Source: Cranoglanis bouderius (Eukaryota > Chordata > Actinopteri > Siluriformes > Cranoglanididae). From it: a stretch of 64,000 nucleotides of DNA. Of the stretch, positions 48,763 through 61,379 are shown in pieces. The position numbers and the translations under genes were made by a program. Below the pieces are notes generated by a model, which saw only the letters and a list, made by a program, of their open reading frames with translations, made no database searches and had not been told where the DNA came from. Location of the stretch: the NCBI GenBank assembly GCA_023630585.1, contig CM042553.1, positions 20,421,020 to 20,485,019 on the forward strand, read 5' to 3'. Within the stretch, counting starts at the first letter, position 1; each line of letters begins with the position of its first letter.

Positions 48763-49453
48763 CGCGTCTAGAACAGGGATTCTGTTCTTGATACCCAAAG
48801 CCCACAGGTCCTGCCCTCACTGAGCCATCCCATGTTGTCTCATAGGGGCCAAAGGCAGACATCAGTCGCTTGCTGGTACACATATATAGTACCCGAGGGA
48901 AGACAGAAAAAGCATGAGGGAGAGAGAGCAGTGTCTTCAGTCTCCTACTGCTTTCTGCTCTGTGGTCCCCGTCAATCAAACAACTCTGCGTCTGAAAGAA
49001 GGCGGCAGTGGGCAGGGGCTCTTTGGAGCCTTCATTTTTGCCTCAGCTTCTGCTATCTTCTGCATCACTGTACCCCCACAACCAGGTTCTGCTCTTCTAA
49101 GGTCCACATGTATGTGGACATTTCTGGACACATGGTTTTTAAAAACATTCCCGCCCATACGAATAATGCGACTGAGTGATGAAGCTCTGTCATTAACAGC
49201 AAAAAAGGAGACATTGGAAACATGGATAACTCCATCAAGCACCATCTGTGTATGTCTTTATAAAACTAAATTACCAAAAGTGATATTTCTAATCACACTC
49301 TGCATAAACTCACAAAATGGCTGCCCACCCTGGGTGTGTGGCCCTGAGAGATCAGCTGTGTGACGCAGCCAGCTCGAGGGCCAAGGCTGGTCATTACAAG
49401 GATCGCAAAAGCGATAATCCATCTTTAATGAAGTCAGCTGCTGCCAAGTCTAT

Positions 49454-49456
<3 letters not shown>

Positions 49457-49505
<49 letters not shown>
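49457..49505. repeat. (CT)n microsatellite
   Basis: About 24 CT units, 270 bp past the RRM2 exon donor in the intron. On the transcript strand it reads (GA)n. Confidence 0.95.
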
Positions 49506-49508
<3 letters not shown>

Positions 49509-49773
49509 AACTAAAGTGCAAGGCTTTACAAAGAGCAGAAGGAACAGGTTTCGGTCTTCTTACTGTTACCTGGCAGGATACACTGGACCACACTCGCACA
49601 CAATTTCACACTTCCTGGACAGCGCATACACATCACTATGCCTGAAATCTGTAGCTTACATCCACACGCATTCCATGTCAAAAAACGCATGCAATTAGGG
49701 CTTCGGCAAATGGGAAATCAGATATTAATCCAGGTAACATTTCTGGCAGAATTGCAAAATGAAGAACACTTAC

Positions 49774-49856
49774 CATTTTATTATTGATTTCATGGAAATG
49801 AATTTCACAGACTTTCTCTACGACATCTTCATTCTCAAAGGTTACGAAGCCAAAGC
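49774..49856 (-). CDS. msi2: msi2 exon: C-terminal half of RRM2
   Basis: Coding exon of Musashi-2, an RNA-binding translational regulator that recognises UAG-containing sites in mRNA 3' UTRs through two RRMs. The minus strand reads GFGFVTF (RNP1 core of RRM2), then [21 protein letters not shown]. The first glycine codon is split: one base comes from an upstream exon outside the window, then GC. The acceptor is TTTCTCTGCAG at 49857 and above. The donor is ATG|GTAAGT, with GT at 49773-49772. Length is 83 bp, entry phase 1 and exit phase 0. The residues match vertebrate MSI2 as I remember it. MSI1 has almost the same RRM2, so the paralogue call rests on later exons. The exon for VEDAMLMFDKTTNRHR was not found up to 64000, so the preceding intron exceeds 14.1 kb. 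Confidence 0.96.
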
Positions 49857-52800
49857 CTGCAGAGAAACAGAGACAAAACAGAAAAGGATTGAATAAATAA
49901 TGTGTTAGTTATCATTAAAAAAAAATAAATAAATAAGGGTCATGTTTTGTGAATTGCAATGTCCAGTTGATCAGTAGTGAATCGGGGGCAAGTATCAGAT
50001 GAAAACTATGACAGCCTTAAACATCAGTGTGCCTTTCCCCACCAAACAGACAATGTGTTTTTGAAACCAGGCCAATGATGAAATCTCTGACATTATTAGA
50101 CATGGTGGAGAGGCTCCTCCACACAAAGAGGGAGATGGGAAAACAGCACAAAGCCTGCTTAATGAGATTCACGGAAACCCGCTCTCCAGCATCTGAATTT
50201 CATTAAATGCATTTTGTGTTCCCTTCATTGAAATTTCACTGTATAACAAGCTCTCGTTTTTATGGTAATACGGGAGCAGCCAATATCTGAAATGTGTCAC
50301 TGACCATGGGATTCTTTTTCTTCATATTTATTAAATAAAAGCTTAACCCTCTCCTGCTGGCCCCCCCCCCAAAAAAAGAAGAAGAGCTGCCGGAATTCAT
50401 CAGGCATCTGCGATCCTCTTTTGCATTAGACTCTGATGGCGACGCACAAAAAGCAATTTTCTATCTGTATGGCTGAGCCTCAAAAGGGGAAATTACTTGC
50501 CATTGCCAAGTGTTAAGAGGGGGCTTACTGTGGGAACACAAAAGAAAACAAGCTGCGATGAATGGCAAACCGTTGCTTTGCTGTCTGTTTATTCCGGTTG
50601 AAACGTTCGGTAGTACCTGCTATCGCACATGCTCATGAGTGCCGCTCACACACACACTTCATCATCATGAGCATCATCTCTATATTCAAGAGCAGCTGTG
50701 TTATAGAGACAAGTGACACGCACAAAAGGAAGCCACATGAAAAGAGAGACTAAGCACAGGCTTCTGCTGACAGATGGATGCGTTTGCATTACAGCATACA
50801 AGCAATGCTTATGCATCTCTACATTAAATACATTATACATGTCATAATACAAGTTGTTTTCCGCCACCATGCATTTCACATTACCATATCTACTAAATCA
50901 TGCATGTTAGCTGAGATCTGACAACCCGGATCTGGCGCAGAACACAAAACTTTCAACATGCCTTGTTTCTCCACACGAGTCCTACTAACAAGGTCCTTTT
51001 AAACACTCCATCCACAGGGCTTTCCCCAAGTCAAATCCTAATCTGAGCTAACAGATAAAAAAAAGGAAACTGCAGCAGCCAAGATCTACACTTGAAGCTA
51101 ACCTCTAGCCCGTGAACCTCAGCTGCCCCAGGAGGAGAGATAAGTGGGGTCACAGGTCAAGTGCAGCAGATAGGGCAGATAGGGAAGACAGAGGGCTGTG
51201 GACTCTGCAACACAAACACACCGCAGATAAGGAAAGATAAGAGACAGCAGGGCTGATAAGAAAGCAAGTAAATGAGGATGCTACCACGTGGGTTTTAAGG
51301 ACTGAATGCACAGCGCAGAAGAACCACCACCACAACTGGTAACACTGCGACAACGTCCAGTGACATTTACTCTGTGTTACCAGACCCGCGAAACTTTACG
51401 CATAGGAGTTCCTCAAGAGTACCCTAGTAGGAGTTATGTTATGTGTGCGAGTGTACTGAACTCTACGCCAATAACCGACACTGCCTGAAAGCCCCGCCCT
51501 CTTCCACAATCTCACACGCTCTCCACTGGACTCAGGGGGAACACTGACTTTCAGTCGTGGTCAATGGAGAATGTTTTAAGTCCATTAATGAGAAATAAAA
51601 TCCATCAGAGTATGTTTACATTAGACAAGTATATAGTTAACATCAATTATCTATATTTAACAAGCTGTCTAACTTTTTTTTTTGAAATCCACACTGTTGT
51701 GATTGAAAAGTATTTTTCCAAACCTCATTCTAAAGGAATAAGCCTCACTGCAGCCAGCTACAGACGGAATAAATGGAGGGAGATGTTCACAGTGTTTGCA
51801 GTGTGAGTGTGTAGTGTGTGTTAGAACCGTTCTCTCATCCCAGAGGAGAGGAGGATTGGCTTGTGACGAGCTCATGAGGTTGCTTCGTGGGCTGTCTGCT
51901 TTCACAGGGTGTCGCACCTTGCTGAGACAACGCACCCAGGTGCCGTAGAAGGCTGCCATTGACGTCAGAGTGTGAGGACAGAATCATTCTTTTCCTCCGT
52001 CTTACACGAACACCACATAGTGCAACGTTGGTTTGAAGAAAATAAAGTTTGATTCAGACACTTGTAAAACATCCAGAGCTCATCAACTCTTCGTGCAGCT
52101 TCAAGTTGTTCACCTTCCTTCATCTTTTCCTCTCATTATTTACTGTTAAGCAAGGAAATTGCACCTGGCAAAGGGAGCTGTAATCGGTGAAATAAAAGCT
52201 CTCGCTCTGACCAGGAACTACTCTAGCACACCTCTTCTTAAAGAAGGAAAAGAGAACTAATTGGGCTACAGAGAGGAATAAGCAAGGTATATGAGCAATG
52301 AGGCTCAGAAAGTAGCGGCAGCTCTCCTGCAAGTAATTGCCTCCTTTGAAATACACCTCCGGTCTCGTAGGTGTGACATAACGGCGGGTTCAGACAAGAG
52401 CAGCCTGCTGAGATATTTTTCACACCACAGTCTCGCTTCTGGAGGCTGTGTGAGGTTTCTGGAAGGGCAGGGTTTAGGAGAAAGTAGTGGACTGGTTAAC
52501 ATGGCTGAGAAAGTGTGAGGGTGACCTTGCAAGTGCCACTTTTGATATCAGACAAAATCAGTCGTCATGAGCAAAGCTGTCAATGGTGAAGCCAGGGGGA
52601 GGGTGACAGACTGTAAGAGAGGGGTTTAGCACACATTTGGCCTTCACCAGAGAGTCTCGCTTTCACTTGCATAGTCAGGTTCAGTGCCATAGTGTAGTAC
52701 CACTGCTGACCCAAGAGGGGCAGTGCAGAGATAATAACTCCTCAAACACAGGGTAATCAGGTTTACCAAGTACAAGTTAGAAATCCAAACAGACCAACAT

Positions 52801-54816
52801 GCCTTGCATACACATGCAACATTTCAGCACAGTATTCTCACATGTACCCACTAACCCTGCTATGACAGATGTTGAGGGATCCAGCGAACATGGAGCCTGA
52901 CGTCTCTGTTACAGTTATAGATGGTGAGCACTGCTGCTGGAACAGACGGGGAAATAAGCCACACAGCGCACCACATATGCCTTTGCTTACTTTCTGTCTT
53001 TTCCTCCTTGGACCACACACACGCTAATATCCAGGAGGGCAGATAGTTTTGCAGCGTGAGGGTTCTTACTGAAACTCAGCCCATCTTGCCCCATTTAATG
53101 ACTGCCAACACTACAGAGGGTCGCCCACTTCGTTCCCTGAATCCACAGAGCCTTCCATCATACCTTCCCCATGCCCCCCTGAGAACAACAGATGGTAGGC
53201 GCAATTGCCTCCCTCGTGTTATTAAGAAATGACCGTACCATTTCCCCTCCCACCCCTCGGGAGTGGCAGCAACACCTTTCGCTTTCTCTTCCATGCTCTC
53301 AAACTTTCTCTCAACCTTAAACAATTGGCTTTTACGACAACACACCGATTTCACAATCGCACGCCCGATAATAGGTGTTAGCGCCAGTCGGCCGGCCGTC
53401 GCGGATGACTGAGTTGTATCTCACACTTATTAGCTGGGTGCTAGAAGCCCGTGTCTCCACACACCGCGGCACATCTCTCTCCCTCACTCTCAGCCAGGGT
53501 TCCCTAACGTTTGAATCCCATTCTCCCTTCAGAGCAACACAAAAAACCCATTTAAATGCTAAATTGATGAAACGCCAAGTGACCTTTTCTTAAAAAGGAG
53601 TTTAATGTATTTAAGGCAGAACAAATCAAGAGGCTCCGAGAGACTTCCAAGGAGACCCTAATTTCCACAAGTCAACGTAAGAAGTGTAAAGGAAGAAAGT
53701 TAGAGCACAGTTAAATGTTCAAACTGTTAGCCTCTGTCTGAAAGCTTCAACTCCTACATCTTTCCTTTGGGGAGTTGTAAATGAGCGTAAACGCTTCTGC
53801 GCGCTAATGTCCTTTTCCAGTTCTTTCAAAGCATTTACACAAGTGCATAACAGAGACCGTTGGGATGATGCTGAAGACAAGTTTAACTTCTGTCAGACTG
53901 AGGAGTGTGCACACAATTCACACTCACCAGCACACACACCTTTTTAATACGGAGAAACACTCCTGACAGTTGGCAGGACATGAATAGACTCAGTGTCCAG
54001 CCTGCGCTACGGCAAGAAAATGCTCCAGGCAGATAAAAGACTGCCTGGACTAATGTTTTATTTACACCACAGACACACAGTTTGTCCCAAACTAAGGTTC
54101 AACTGCATGGCTGTGGACACTGACTGGTGCGCGAGTGTAGTACACTAGCAACAAGCTAATGAAAGACTGATGAGACAGCAGATATTATGGATGTTAATTA
54201 TTTTCTGTAAAACAACCAACAGTTTTTTGGATGGAAAGAAGACACTCTGTGAACTTTGGACCTCTGTGGAATGAACGTCCGAATATGTCCTGTTTCTCCA
54301 CTCGGGTTGTGCACTACACTACATCCACTATGCATGTATCTCTGAATAGAGACAGTAGACTAACTGGAAAGTGTTCAGCTCCATCAGCATGGTGTGTGAA
54401 TTCTGGCTCTGACAGTTCCTCACCCTCAGCTACATCAATCCAGTTCATAATGTGGTCTCAACTAAAAATGTGCGCTGGACTGTTTTTTTTTTAAATCCCG
54501 CTCACATATTTATTATTTTTTTTAGTGCGTTTGTGTCTGCTTAGAACACTATAAGACTAATTCGGAATAATGTATTTTGTACATCCATATATCTCACACT
54601 CACACTCACACTCACACAAACACACACACAAATATATAAAAATGCCTGGAAAAACAAAGACACAAGGGCTCTTGTGTTTATTTTGGTCGTGCAAATGTGT
54701 GTCCTCTGCTGATCACATCTCCTCCTAAAATCATACATCAGCATGTCCCCATTCCAAAGCCTGCTGACTCACACATATTCGCCCTCAGGCTACTCTCACT
54801 AGCAACATGAGCCCAG

Positions 54817-54818
<2 letters not shown>

Positions 54819-54896
<78 letters not shown>
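54819..54896. repeat. (CA)39 microsatellite
   Basis: Uninterrupted CA repeat of 78 bp. Confidence 0.95.
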
Positions 54897-54899
<3 letters not shown>

Positions 54900-55802
54900 G
54901 GCGAGCCTGTACACCGTGGATGCATGACAGAAGTGGCAGTCCTCAGTGAGACGGAGGTCTACAGTCTTGCAGACGCAGGAGAAAGTGCCACGTTTGATTA
55001 ATAGCAACATTAAATGTTAAAACTAACGGGAATAGGAAGTAAAAAAAAAAAAAAATAAATAAAAAATCCCTCATTCCCACTACAAAGACATCGTGCAAAA
55101 CAACTTGTAGAACAAAACAAATCACTCCCTCCAAATCGCTAATGATCTCTGCCCTACTTCCCCCCTCGCGGTAAAGCCGAGCGGCTAATGAGTGAGCGCT
55201 GAGGCAGCAGCAGGAGGGGGGAGAGAGAGGGAGAGAGGCGGAACAGCCCCGAGAAAACAGTCCCTCCCCCTGCAGCGGTAAAGCACTCTCCTGTTTGACC
55301 TCTGACCCCAGCCGCCTCTGTCTCGCTCACTCTCTCTGGTTCGTTCTCGTGTCACTGAACCACTACTGCCCGGAGCTTCAGTTTATTACTCGGTACCCAC
55401 CCTCTTCTCAGCCAATTGGGGAGAAGTGTGCGCATGTGACACGCCCCAGTGTAGACCAGTGAGGAGCATACTACTAGGTCAGGAGTGTGTAAAAGAGACA
55501 GACCGAAAAGAGAAACATGCGGAAGCATGTGGAAGAGGATCTTCATGAGCAAACCAGTTACAGTACGTATGTGTACAAATAAATAAATAAATAAATAAAT
55601 CTTAATTTGGCAGCGAACAAAGGAAGAACAAACAGCACAAACCGCCCCATTTGCACCAAAATGCTGACTAGAACAGGAAGGAGACCAATTAACTGCTACT
55701 TGTGAAATTTCGAGGAAGAGCAGCTGAGATACATCAGCACCACCGGGCCTGTGCTTTTATTTATTTTATTCAAATGAAAGCCAACAATACCTAAATACAT
55801 CT

Positions 55803-55805
<3 letters not shown>

Positions 55806-55849
<44 letters not shown>
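55806..55849. repeat. (CA)n microsatellite
   Basis: About 22 CA units, 165 bp before the MITE at 56013. Confidence 0.95.
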
Positions 55850-55851
<2 letters not shown>

Positions 55852-56012
55852 GAATATCCCAGGTGTTGGGCTAAAAGGCTAAAATCTAGGTGTGTGATAA
55901 AAGGTTTAATCTGATGATGAATAAATATCACAGTATACTGATTACAGCGTCTGAGTCCTTTAATTTGTCTCAATTCCATTTTAAGTGGCACCAAAAAAAT
56001 CTTTCAAAAGTA

Positions 56013-56519
56013 CAGCACTGTGCAAAAGTTTTAGGCACCCTGTTTTTTTTAGTACAAACTTTGTTATAGATTTTTTATTTTATGGCGTCTACATGATCAA
56101 GTCGGTACAAAAAACATTTTAGATTCCCAAACATTAGTTTTCTGGCACAAAATGAAATGTTACAGAAAAATGTTTGTATGTCATTAAAGAAAGCAGTATA
56201 TTACAGTAAGAGACACTTTTCAGACAGTAAACACAATGAAGGCTGCTGGGTTTCACTGCAGAAATAAGAAGCGAGTGCGAAAGTCAAAGTGTCCAGAAGA
56301 ACTGTGTCTGGTTCTGCAAGATGCTCAATAAAACTTACCAGCTCATTTCCTTATAAAACTGCACACATTGTAACGGAGACTATTGTTTTTATTTTTTTGC
56401 CACACCAAATATTGACTTTGTTTCATTTACTACTGTAGAAACATTTAATGTCATTATTTTGAAGGCATCTTTGCTCTACAGCATGTCTTTGCATGCGTCT
56501 AAAACTTTTGCACAGCACT
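56013..56519. mobile_element. MITE, copy 1
   Basis: About 507 bp. It starts after TA (56011-56012) with CAGCACTGTGCAAAAGTTTT and ends with the inverted counterpart (AAAACTTTTGCACAGCACTT). Roughly 170 bp of the interior (GAGACACTTTTCAGACAGTA onward) is nearly identical to 62896-63394. There is no open transposase. The TA flank and terminus style point to a Tc1/mariner-derived nonautonomous element. Confidence 0.82.
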
Positions 56520-56699
56520 TTTTCTCTAACTAAAATAATCTAATATCTTCATGAACACTCAAATAATCTGGTGAAATCAAACTGGATTATTAGTGTTAGA
56601 GTAAACACTTGGTTGTATTTTGACAGTTTGCTTTGTAACACTCCTGTGTGTTAGCACACACACTTTTGCGTCTTCCTTGGACTGAATTTCTGCGTCACG

Positions 56700-56760
56700 T
56701 GTAAGTGGTTTTGGATAAAAAAAAAAAAGTGTCTGCCAAATGAATAAATAAATGAACGAA
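56700..56760 (-). repeat. SINE/LINE-tail fragment
   Basis: GGTTTTGGATAAAA, an A run, then GTGTCTGCCAAATGAATAAA: a short decayed copy of the tail found at 18397-18593, in the opposite orientation. Confidence 0.5.
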
Positions 56761-56819
56761 CATGTGAGTGCAAGCCTGGCTTTGTGAAAATAGACGGGCT
56801 CAGTCAGCTGTCTCTGCTC

Positions 56820-56850
<31 letters not shown>

Positions 56851-57064
56851 CAGAGAGAGAGTATATTACCATTACTTTTGGTCAGATCTATTGACTTAAC
56901 CCACAAGATGAACAGTCTCTTGCTCTTTTGAAGGCAATTAAAAGCACATGCAGGAAGAGGTGAGTGTCAGTATGCTGTGAGTGTGCACACTGCAGGCTTT
57001 CACTGCCTTTAAATAAGAGAGACACTCAACTGATCACATGCAGTCTTGCTAACCACTCTAAAAG

Positions 57065-57067
<3 letters not shown>

Positions 57068-57142
<75 letters not shown>
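57068..57142. repeat. (CA)n microsatellite
   Basis: About 37 uninterrupted CA units. Confidence 0.95.
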
Positions 57143-57146
<4 letters not shown>

Positions 57147-57297
57147 AAGGTAAGGGCACGGGCAGATGCACTCCTGACAGCTCCGCCTTACAGAACAAAA
57201 TCATTTCCATTCACAATAATAAGAGCCTCTGAAATTCCCCGGGCTGTGATTAGTGCATGTGAGATTGTGGCATTTACAGTGCATGGAGGAATCAATG

Positions 57298-57298
<1 letters not shown>

Positions 57299-57368
<70 letters not shown>
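57299..57368. repeat. (CA)n microsatellite
   Basis: About 35 CA units, same orientation as 57068-57142. Confidence 0.95.
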
Positions 57369-57371
<3 letters not shown>

Positions 57372-57602
57372 GAAAGTGGCACAATACATTCTGCCAAAAG
57401 AACGAGCAACAAGTCCAATCTCATCCCCCCATCTCTGCTTCTGTCTTTTCCTCTAAGTCAGACTGATGTAATTACAAACGCATCATACCGGCTCTGTCCC
57501 TAATTATACAGGAAGCACAAAGGCCACAGTGCTGATGGGAGCGTTATAGAGAGACAGCCATCAGTCAGCCACCGTCACACACAAACACCAGACTAGCAGA
57601 AG

Positions 57603-57607
<5 letters not shown>

Positions 57608-57660
<53 letters not shown>
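57608..57660. repeat. (TG)n(AG)n compound repeat
   Basis: TG units followed by GA units. Confidence 0.95.
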
Positions 57661-57831
57661 TGTGGGAGGGTGTTTTAGCTTCTTCAACATAAATCTCAAT
57701 TCATTTGCCAGCATGCTGACTTCAGATTACCGGTTCACTGTTTTGCACGGGGCTGAGTGACATTTACAGCGCCGAGGACCTTTCTTACAGACATGATCCA
57801 CCAATTACAGGAGATACAGAATGCTGTAAAT

Positions 57832-57833
<2 letters not shown>

Positions 57834-57871
<38 letters not shown>
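57834..57871. repeat. (TG)n microsatellite
   Basis: About 18 TG units. Confidence 0.95.
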
Positions 57872-57872
<1 letters not shown>

Positions 57873-58283
57873 CTTCCCAGTCAATCCAATGTATGAAAAA
57901 TACATTCAAAAAGGAGGAATTACATGTTTGTGGCTGATGGGTGGGAATGACATGAATGAGTCAATCAGTTTCAATAATTAAGCAAAGACATAATATACAA
58001 AACATTTCCACTTCTATTCATGTGAAGGACGTTTGGTAGGAGACGGAGCTACCGGTTTTAATACAACAGCTAAGCATTAACGTCGCCTAGTAGCACTCGA
58101 CCCTGTGCTTCTTCACTATGAGGAAGCTGTGTATGTCACGTGTGAGTAAAACGGCTGCAGTGCGTGAGAGTGCTCCCGACTACACACCTGTTTGTCAACA
58201 CGTATCCCGGCGGCTTTGTCTCCTCACGCTCACGCTAACATGCAAAGACATGCACAGCAGAGAACATACGAGCGCACATCAAT

Positions 58284-58325
<42 letters not shown>

Positions 58326-58397
58326 ACAGGTGGTGCTGGAGTCTGCCATCCAGTGTGTGCCTGCCATGCAAATTTCTTTATACTGGTGAGCTGAAGG

Positions 58398-58401
<4 letters not shown>

Positions 58402-58465
<64 letters not shown>
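58402..58465. repeat. (TG)32 microsatellite
   Basis: Uninterrupted, followed by GCGCGTGCGCG, an alternating purine-pyrimidine run that could adopt Z-DNA. Confidence 0.95.
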
Positions 58466-58469
<4 letters not shown>

Positions 58470-58603
58470 TGCGCGTGAGAGCATGCATGCTGTCTTGCAT
58501 GCTCTCCAGCCATGTCCAGTTCCATCTACACACTTTCTGTCTGCTGTGTGCACAGCTAAGACTAAAGACTCACATATGTGTATTTGGAGAAATGGCACAT
58601 AAG

Positions 58604-58605
<2 letters not shown>

Positions 58606-58668
<63 letters not shown>
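58606..58668. repeat. (TG)n microsatellite
   Basis: About 31 TG units followed by AGAGAGAACG. Confidence 0.95.
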
Positions 58669-58675
<7 letters not shown>

Positions 58676-59425
58676 ACGAGCGAGCAGGCAGAACAGTCTC
58701 CCGGCATGAGCGCAGAAAGAACTATTTTGTCTGTCTGTATGTAGGTCAGCGAACAGCGAAGGGCCATCAATTTCTCTGTCCTACTTAGTCACACACACAC
58801 TCGCTTCTCATTTGAGCGAGCACCGCTCCCAGATGCTCTTTTCCACAGCCAATAGAAACGGCCTTTACTGCCGATCGCGATATACAAAGACAGGAAGTGA
58901 AAGACAGAATGCCAGTGAGCACCGTCCATTACCGGGCCCGTCTTTCTGCACTTAAATTGGTCCATAATAAGGCATCACTATTGGTCCATTCTCATTCGGG
59001 TCAGTCCTGGTCTGCGATGATTCTTATGTCGTCCATATTAAGTCTGACGTTTTGTACACAGCCACAATGGACATCATCTCCGTGTCCTCGTAAGACGCAT
59101 CAGGAACTTCCACTCTGGCAGAAATCTAGATGTCCCGTTATTGTTTAGCTAAGACGTCTTTGTTCTCAGTGAGAAAGGAACAAAGGCAAATATATACAGA
59201 GAGAATCAGAAGGACAAGATGGCGGTCCTCTTAGGAAGCACACACTTCGTGAGTGAACGCACAAAAAAACAGACAAAAATACCCAGCATGCAGCAGTTCT
59301 GCGGTCAGAAAGTGGCACTGATGAAGTGCAGAGGATAATTAACACAAACTGGTCCCTATGGTGGTACATTTCCATTGATGGACAGGGTAGAGGGGGACTG
59401 ACAAACTACTTAAGGACTTGGGAGC

Positions 59426-59905
59426 ATGCTGTTATAGAAAAGTAATCAATAACCGGGTGGTGGGATGCAGCTTTTTATCTGTTTATAGAAAATGAATTAA
59501 TGAAGCGGAACATACACAAATCAAGTTACTACCTGTTTCCCCTCATATTATACAAGCTGTAATCACTCGTTCCCTCACGAGCCTCCACTTTCTCTCTCTT
59601 GAAATTCATGACAAAAAAAAAAAAAATGCTAGTCATGAAAACTCTGCTAGTTACAGAGAAACCAGAAAGCATGATGTTTTCTTTATGCTACAAAGCACTC
59701 TGACTGGAGACTCCTTCCTTGATATTATTTTCTTTGTTAAATAATGTCACCTTTTTGTAATTCATTTATTATTAGTCTTATAGCAGATTTTATGGAGCAT
59801 CTGCCCTACAAGTCCCTGTGATTGAAGCTATTATCTGAGCCATGTTCCAGAAAATTAATCAGCACCTTCTGCCCAATCAGAATCGAGAATTCAACAGCGC
59901 TGCGA
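59426..59905 (+). repeat. same repeat family, third copy
   Basis: Contains GCTGTTATAGAAAAGTAATC, GCACTCTGACTGGAGACTCC and CCAATCAGAATCGAGAATTC in the same order as the split copy at 38689-40093. No insertion and no coding capacity seen. Confidence 0.7.
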
Positions 59906-60042
59906 TACGATATAAAGTCATTTATTATATAACATTATATATCTACAAAGGGCACCTTAACTGCAGGTGGACATGATAAAACTGTCCTATTAGTGTAGGT
60001 TCAAGGTAGGTGAACCTAATTAACTAAATTAATAATCTAGCA

Positions 60043-60099
60043 ATAATATAATATAATATAATATAATATAATATAATATAATATAATATAATATAATAA
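60043..60099. repeat. (ATAAT)n pentanucleotide repeat
   Basis: About 11 units of TATAA/ATAAT in perfect tandem. Confidence 0.93.
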
Positions 60100-60149
60100 G
60101 TTTCTTACATTGACAGGAATGAATAAATGGTCAGAGCTCAATGGAGATT

Positions 60150-60380
60150 TTGAGCTCAATAAGTTTTTGATGGCGGAAATGGACAATACCTGTGGGGTTG
60201 GCCACCTGGGGAACTCGGAGAACTTAGCTCAATTTCTGAGCTGGAATTGGGAAAGCTCCGTGGCAGATATGCACCTTTTGTGCCGCCCGAGAGCCTCGAT
60301 ACGGATACCATTCTCATCCCGGCTTAATTACCATTTTTCATTTTGCGATGAAATTCGGATTTGGACGGGAGATAATGAAT
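60150..60380. promoter_or_regulatory. candidate conserved noncoding element
   Basis: 230 bp free of repeats and microsatellites in a repeat-laden region, with GGCTTAATTACC (TTAATTA 60324-60330) and CATTTTGCGATGAAATTCGG. The 90-codon open frame at 60110-60382 resembles no protein and has no splice context in register with msi2. Confidence 0.28.
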
Positions 60381-61379
60381 AATAAATGAGAGCTGGATGG
60401 GAGTGTGGGATGGAGGGATGGCAGGGGAACACACGAACTCTGGATTAGGGCACGAGAAGACATGGCGAGGAAGGGACAGTGTGAAAGGGCTGGAGAAAGA
60501 AACATGGAACGAGAGCCAAGGAAAGAGGAAAAGAACACGATGTGCCGATAATCGGTTGTCCAATATACCCTGACGCTTCAGAAGAAAAGTACACACTGCT
60601 CCTTTTCATCTGCTGGTCTGGTGTTTTCCAGCTTCCTCCTGACCAGATGCTGGACCAGAGCTGACACACGATTATAAAACATGAAGGTGAACAGACATTA
60701 CAAAAATCACTGCCTTCAATAAATAAATAAATAAATAAATAAATAAATACGACAGCACTGGATGCACTGTGGATGAATTTCTAGATGATTTTTTCCCTTT
60801 CCAGGTAAAGTGGGCGGTCCTAATCTGTACTCTCACCAATCAGAAGGCTGATGTCACTCATCCCTCCCACACAGATCCTGCTTGGGTGGTATCTCTGAGT
60901 CTGAATGGCCTGGTGAATGAACTCAAACTAGCACGTGAAAGCGACCCTAGTGAGTAACAGCCAAATGTGCTAATTGTAATTCAGTTTTTTCATTAAAATT
61001 TTTTTAAAAAATTAATTTTTTAAATTCAGGTTTGCACTTAAACAATCCTGATTCTCAATATTCTCTTACGTGGCACAGCAGATCGGAGGTCTCGGACAGA
61101 GGGGTGTCAATCAGGTGCCCTTATTAGAATATCAGGTCACACCAGTCAAGCACCGCTGGATATTTAACACACCACCCAATTTGGCATCACACAAACATTC
61201 TGATATGTGGAAGTTTAGCCTCTGTAACTTTAAACTCTTGTTAAAACACTAAAATAATAAACGTAAAGTGTGATAAAACGCTATAGAATATAAAAAATGA
61301 ATAGCGGCACATGCGTTGTATTCTGTAATTAAAATAAATTATACTTCTTCCAGTTTTCTCCATCTCCTGTCCATTCTAT

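Larger units (their letters stand above)
35686..49773 (-). other. msi2: msi2 intron, 14.1 kb
   Basis: Intron between the RRM2 exon and the linker exon. It contains the densest CA-tract stretch (36139-38317), the nested transposon complex (38689-40093), its reversed relative (40757-41075), a long TA tract with the palindromic minisatellite (43130-43490) and scattered microsatellites. From 43500 to 49770 I see no gene or recognisable mobile element. Confidence 0.85.

Noticed and set aside
48425..48979. 184-codon minus-strand frame
   Set aside because: Contains a CA-repeat HTHTHT run and no recognisable domain; no splice sites in register with msi2 and no fit to Musashi sequence.
945..49856. 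Assignment of the gene to msi1 rather than msi2
   Set aside because: YPN[IF]VATYGRGY and FPAAAYGPVAAAA..AAARGSG are MSI2-specific; MSI1 differs after TMDAFMLG.
57188..57503. Long open frames of HTHTHT or CVCVCV residues
   Set aside because: Translations of CA/TG microsatellites in several frames on both strands; no coding signal outside the repeat.
58118..58669. 183-codon plus-strand frame
   Set aside because: Mostly GA and TG microsatellite translation; opposite to msi2, with no homology.
60110..60382. Possible cryptic exon
   Set aside because: Plus-strand frame opposite to the only gene; better explained as noncoding unique sequence.
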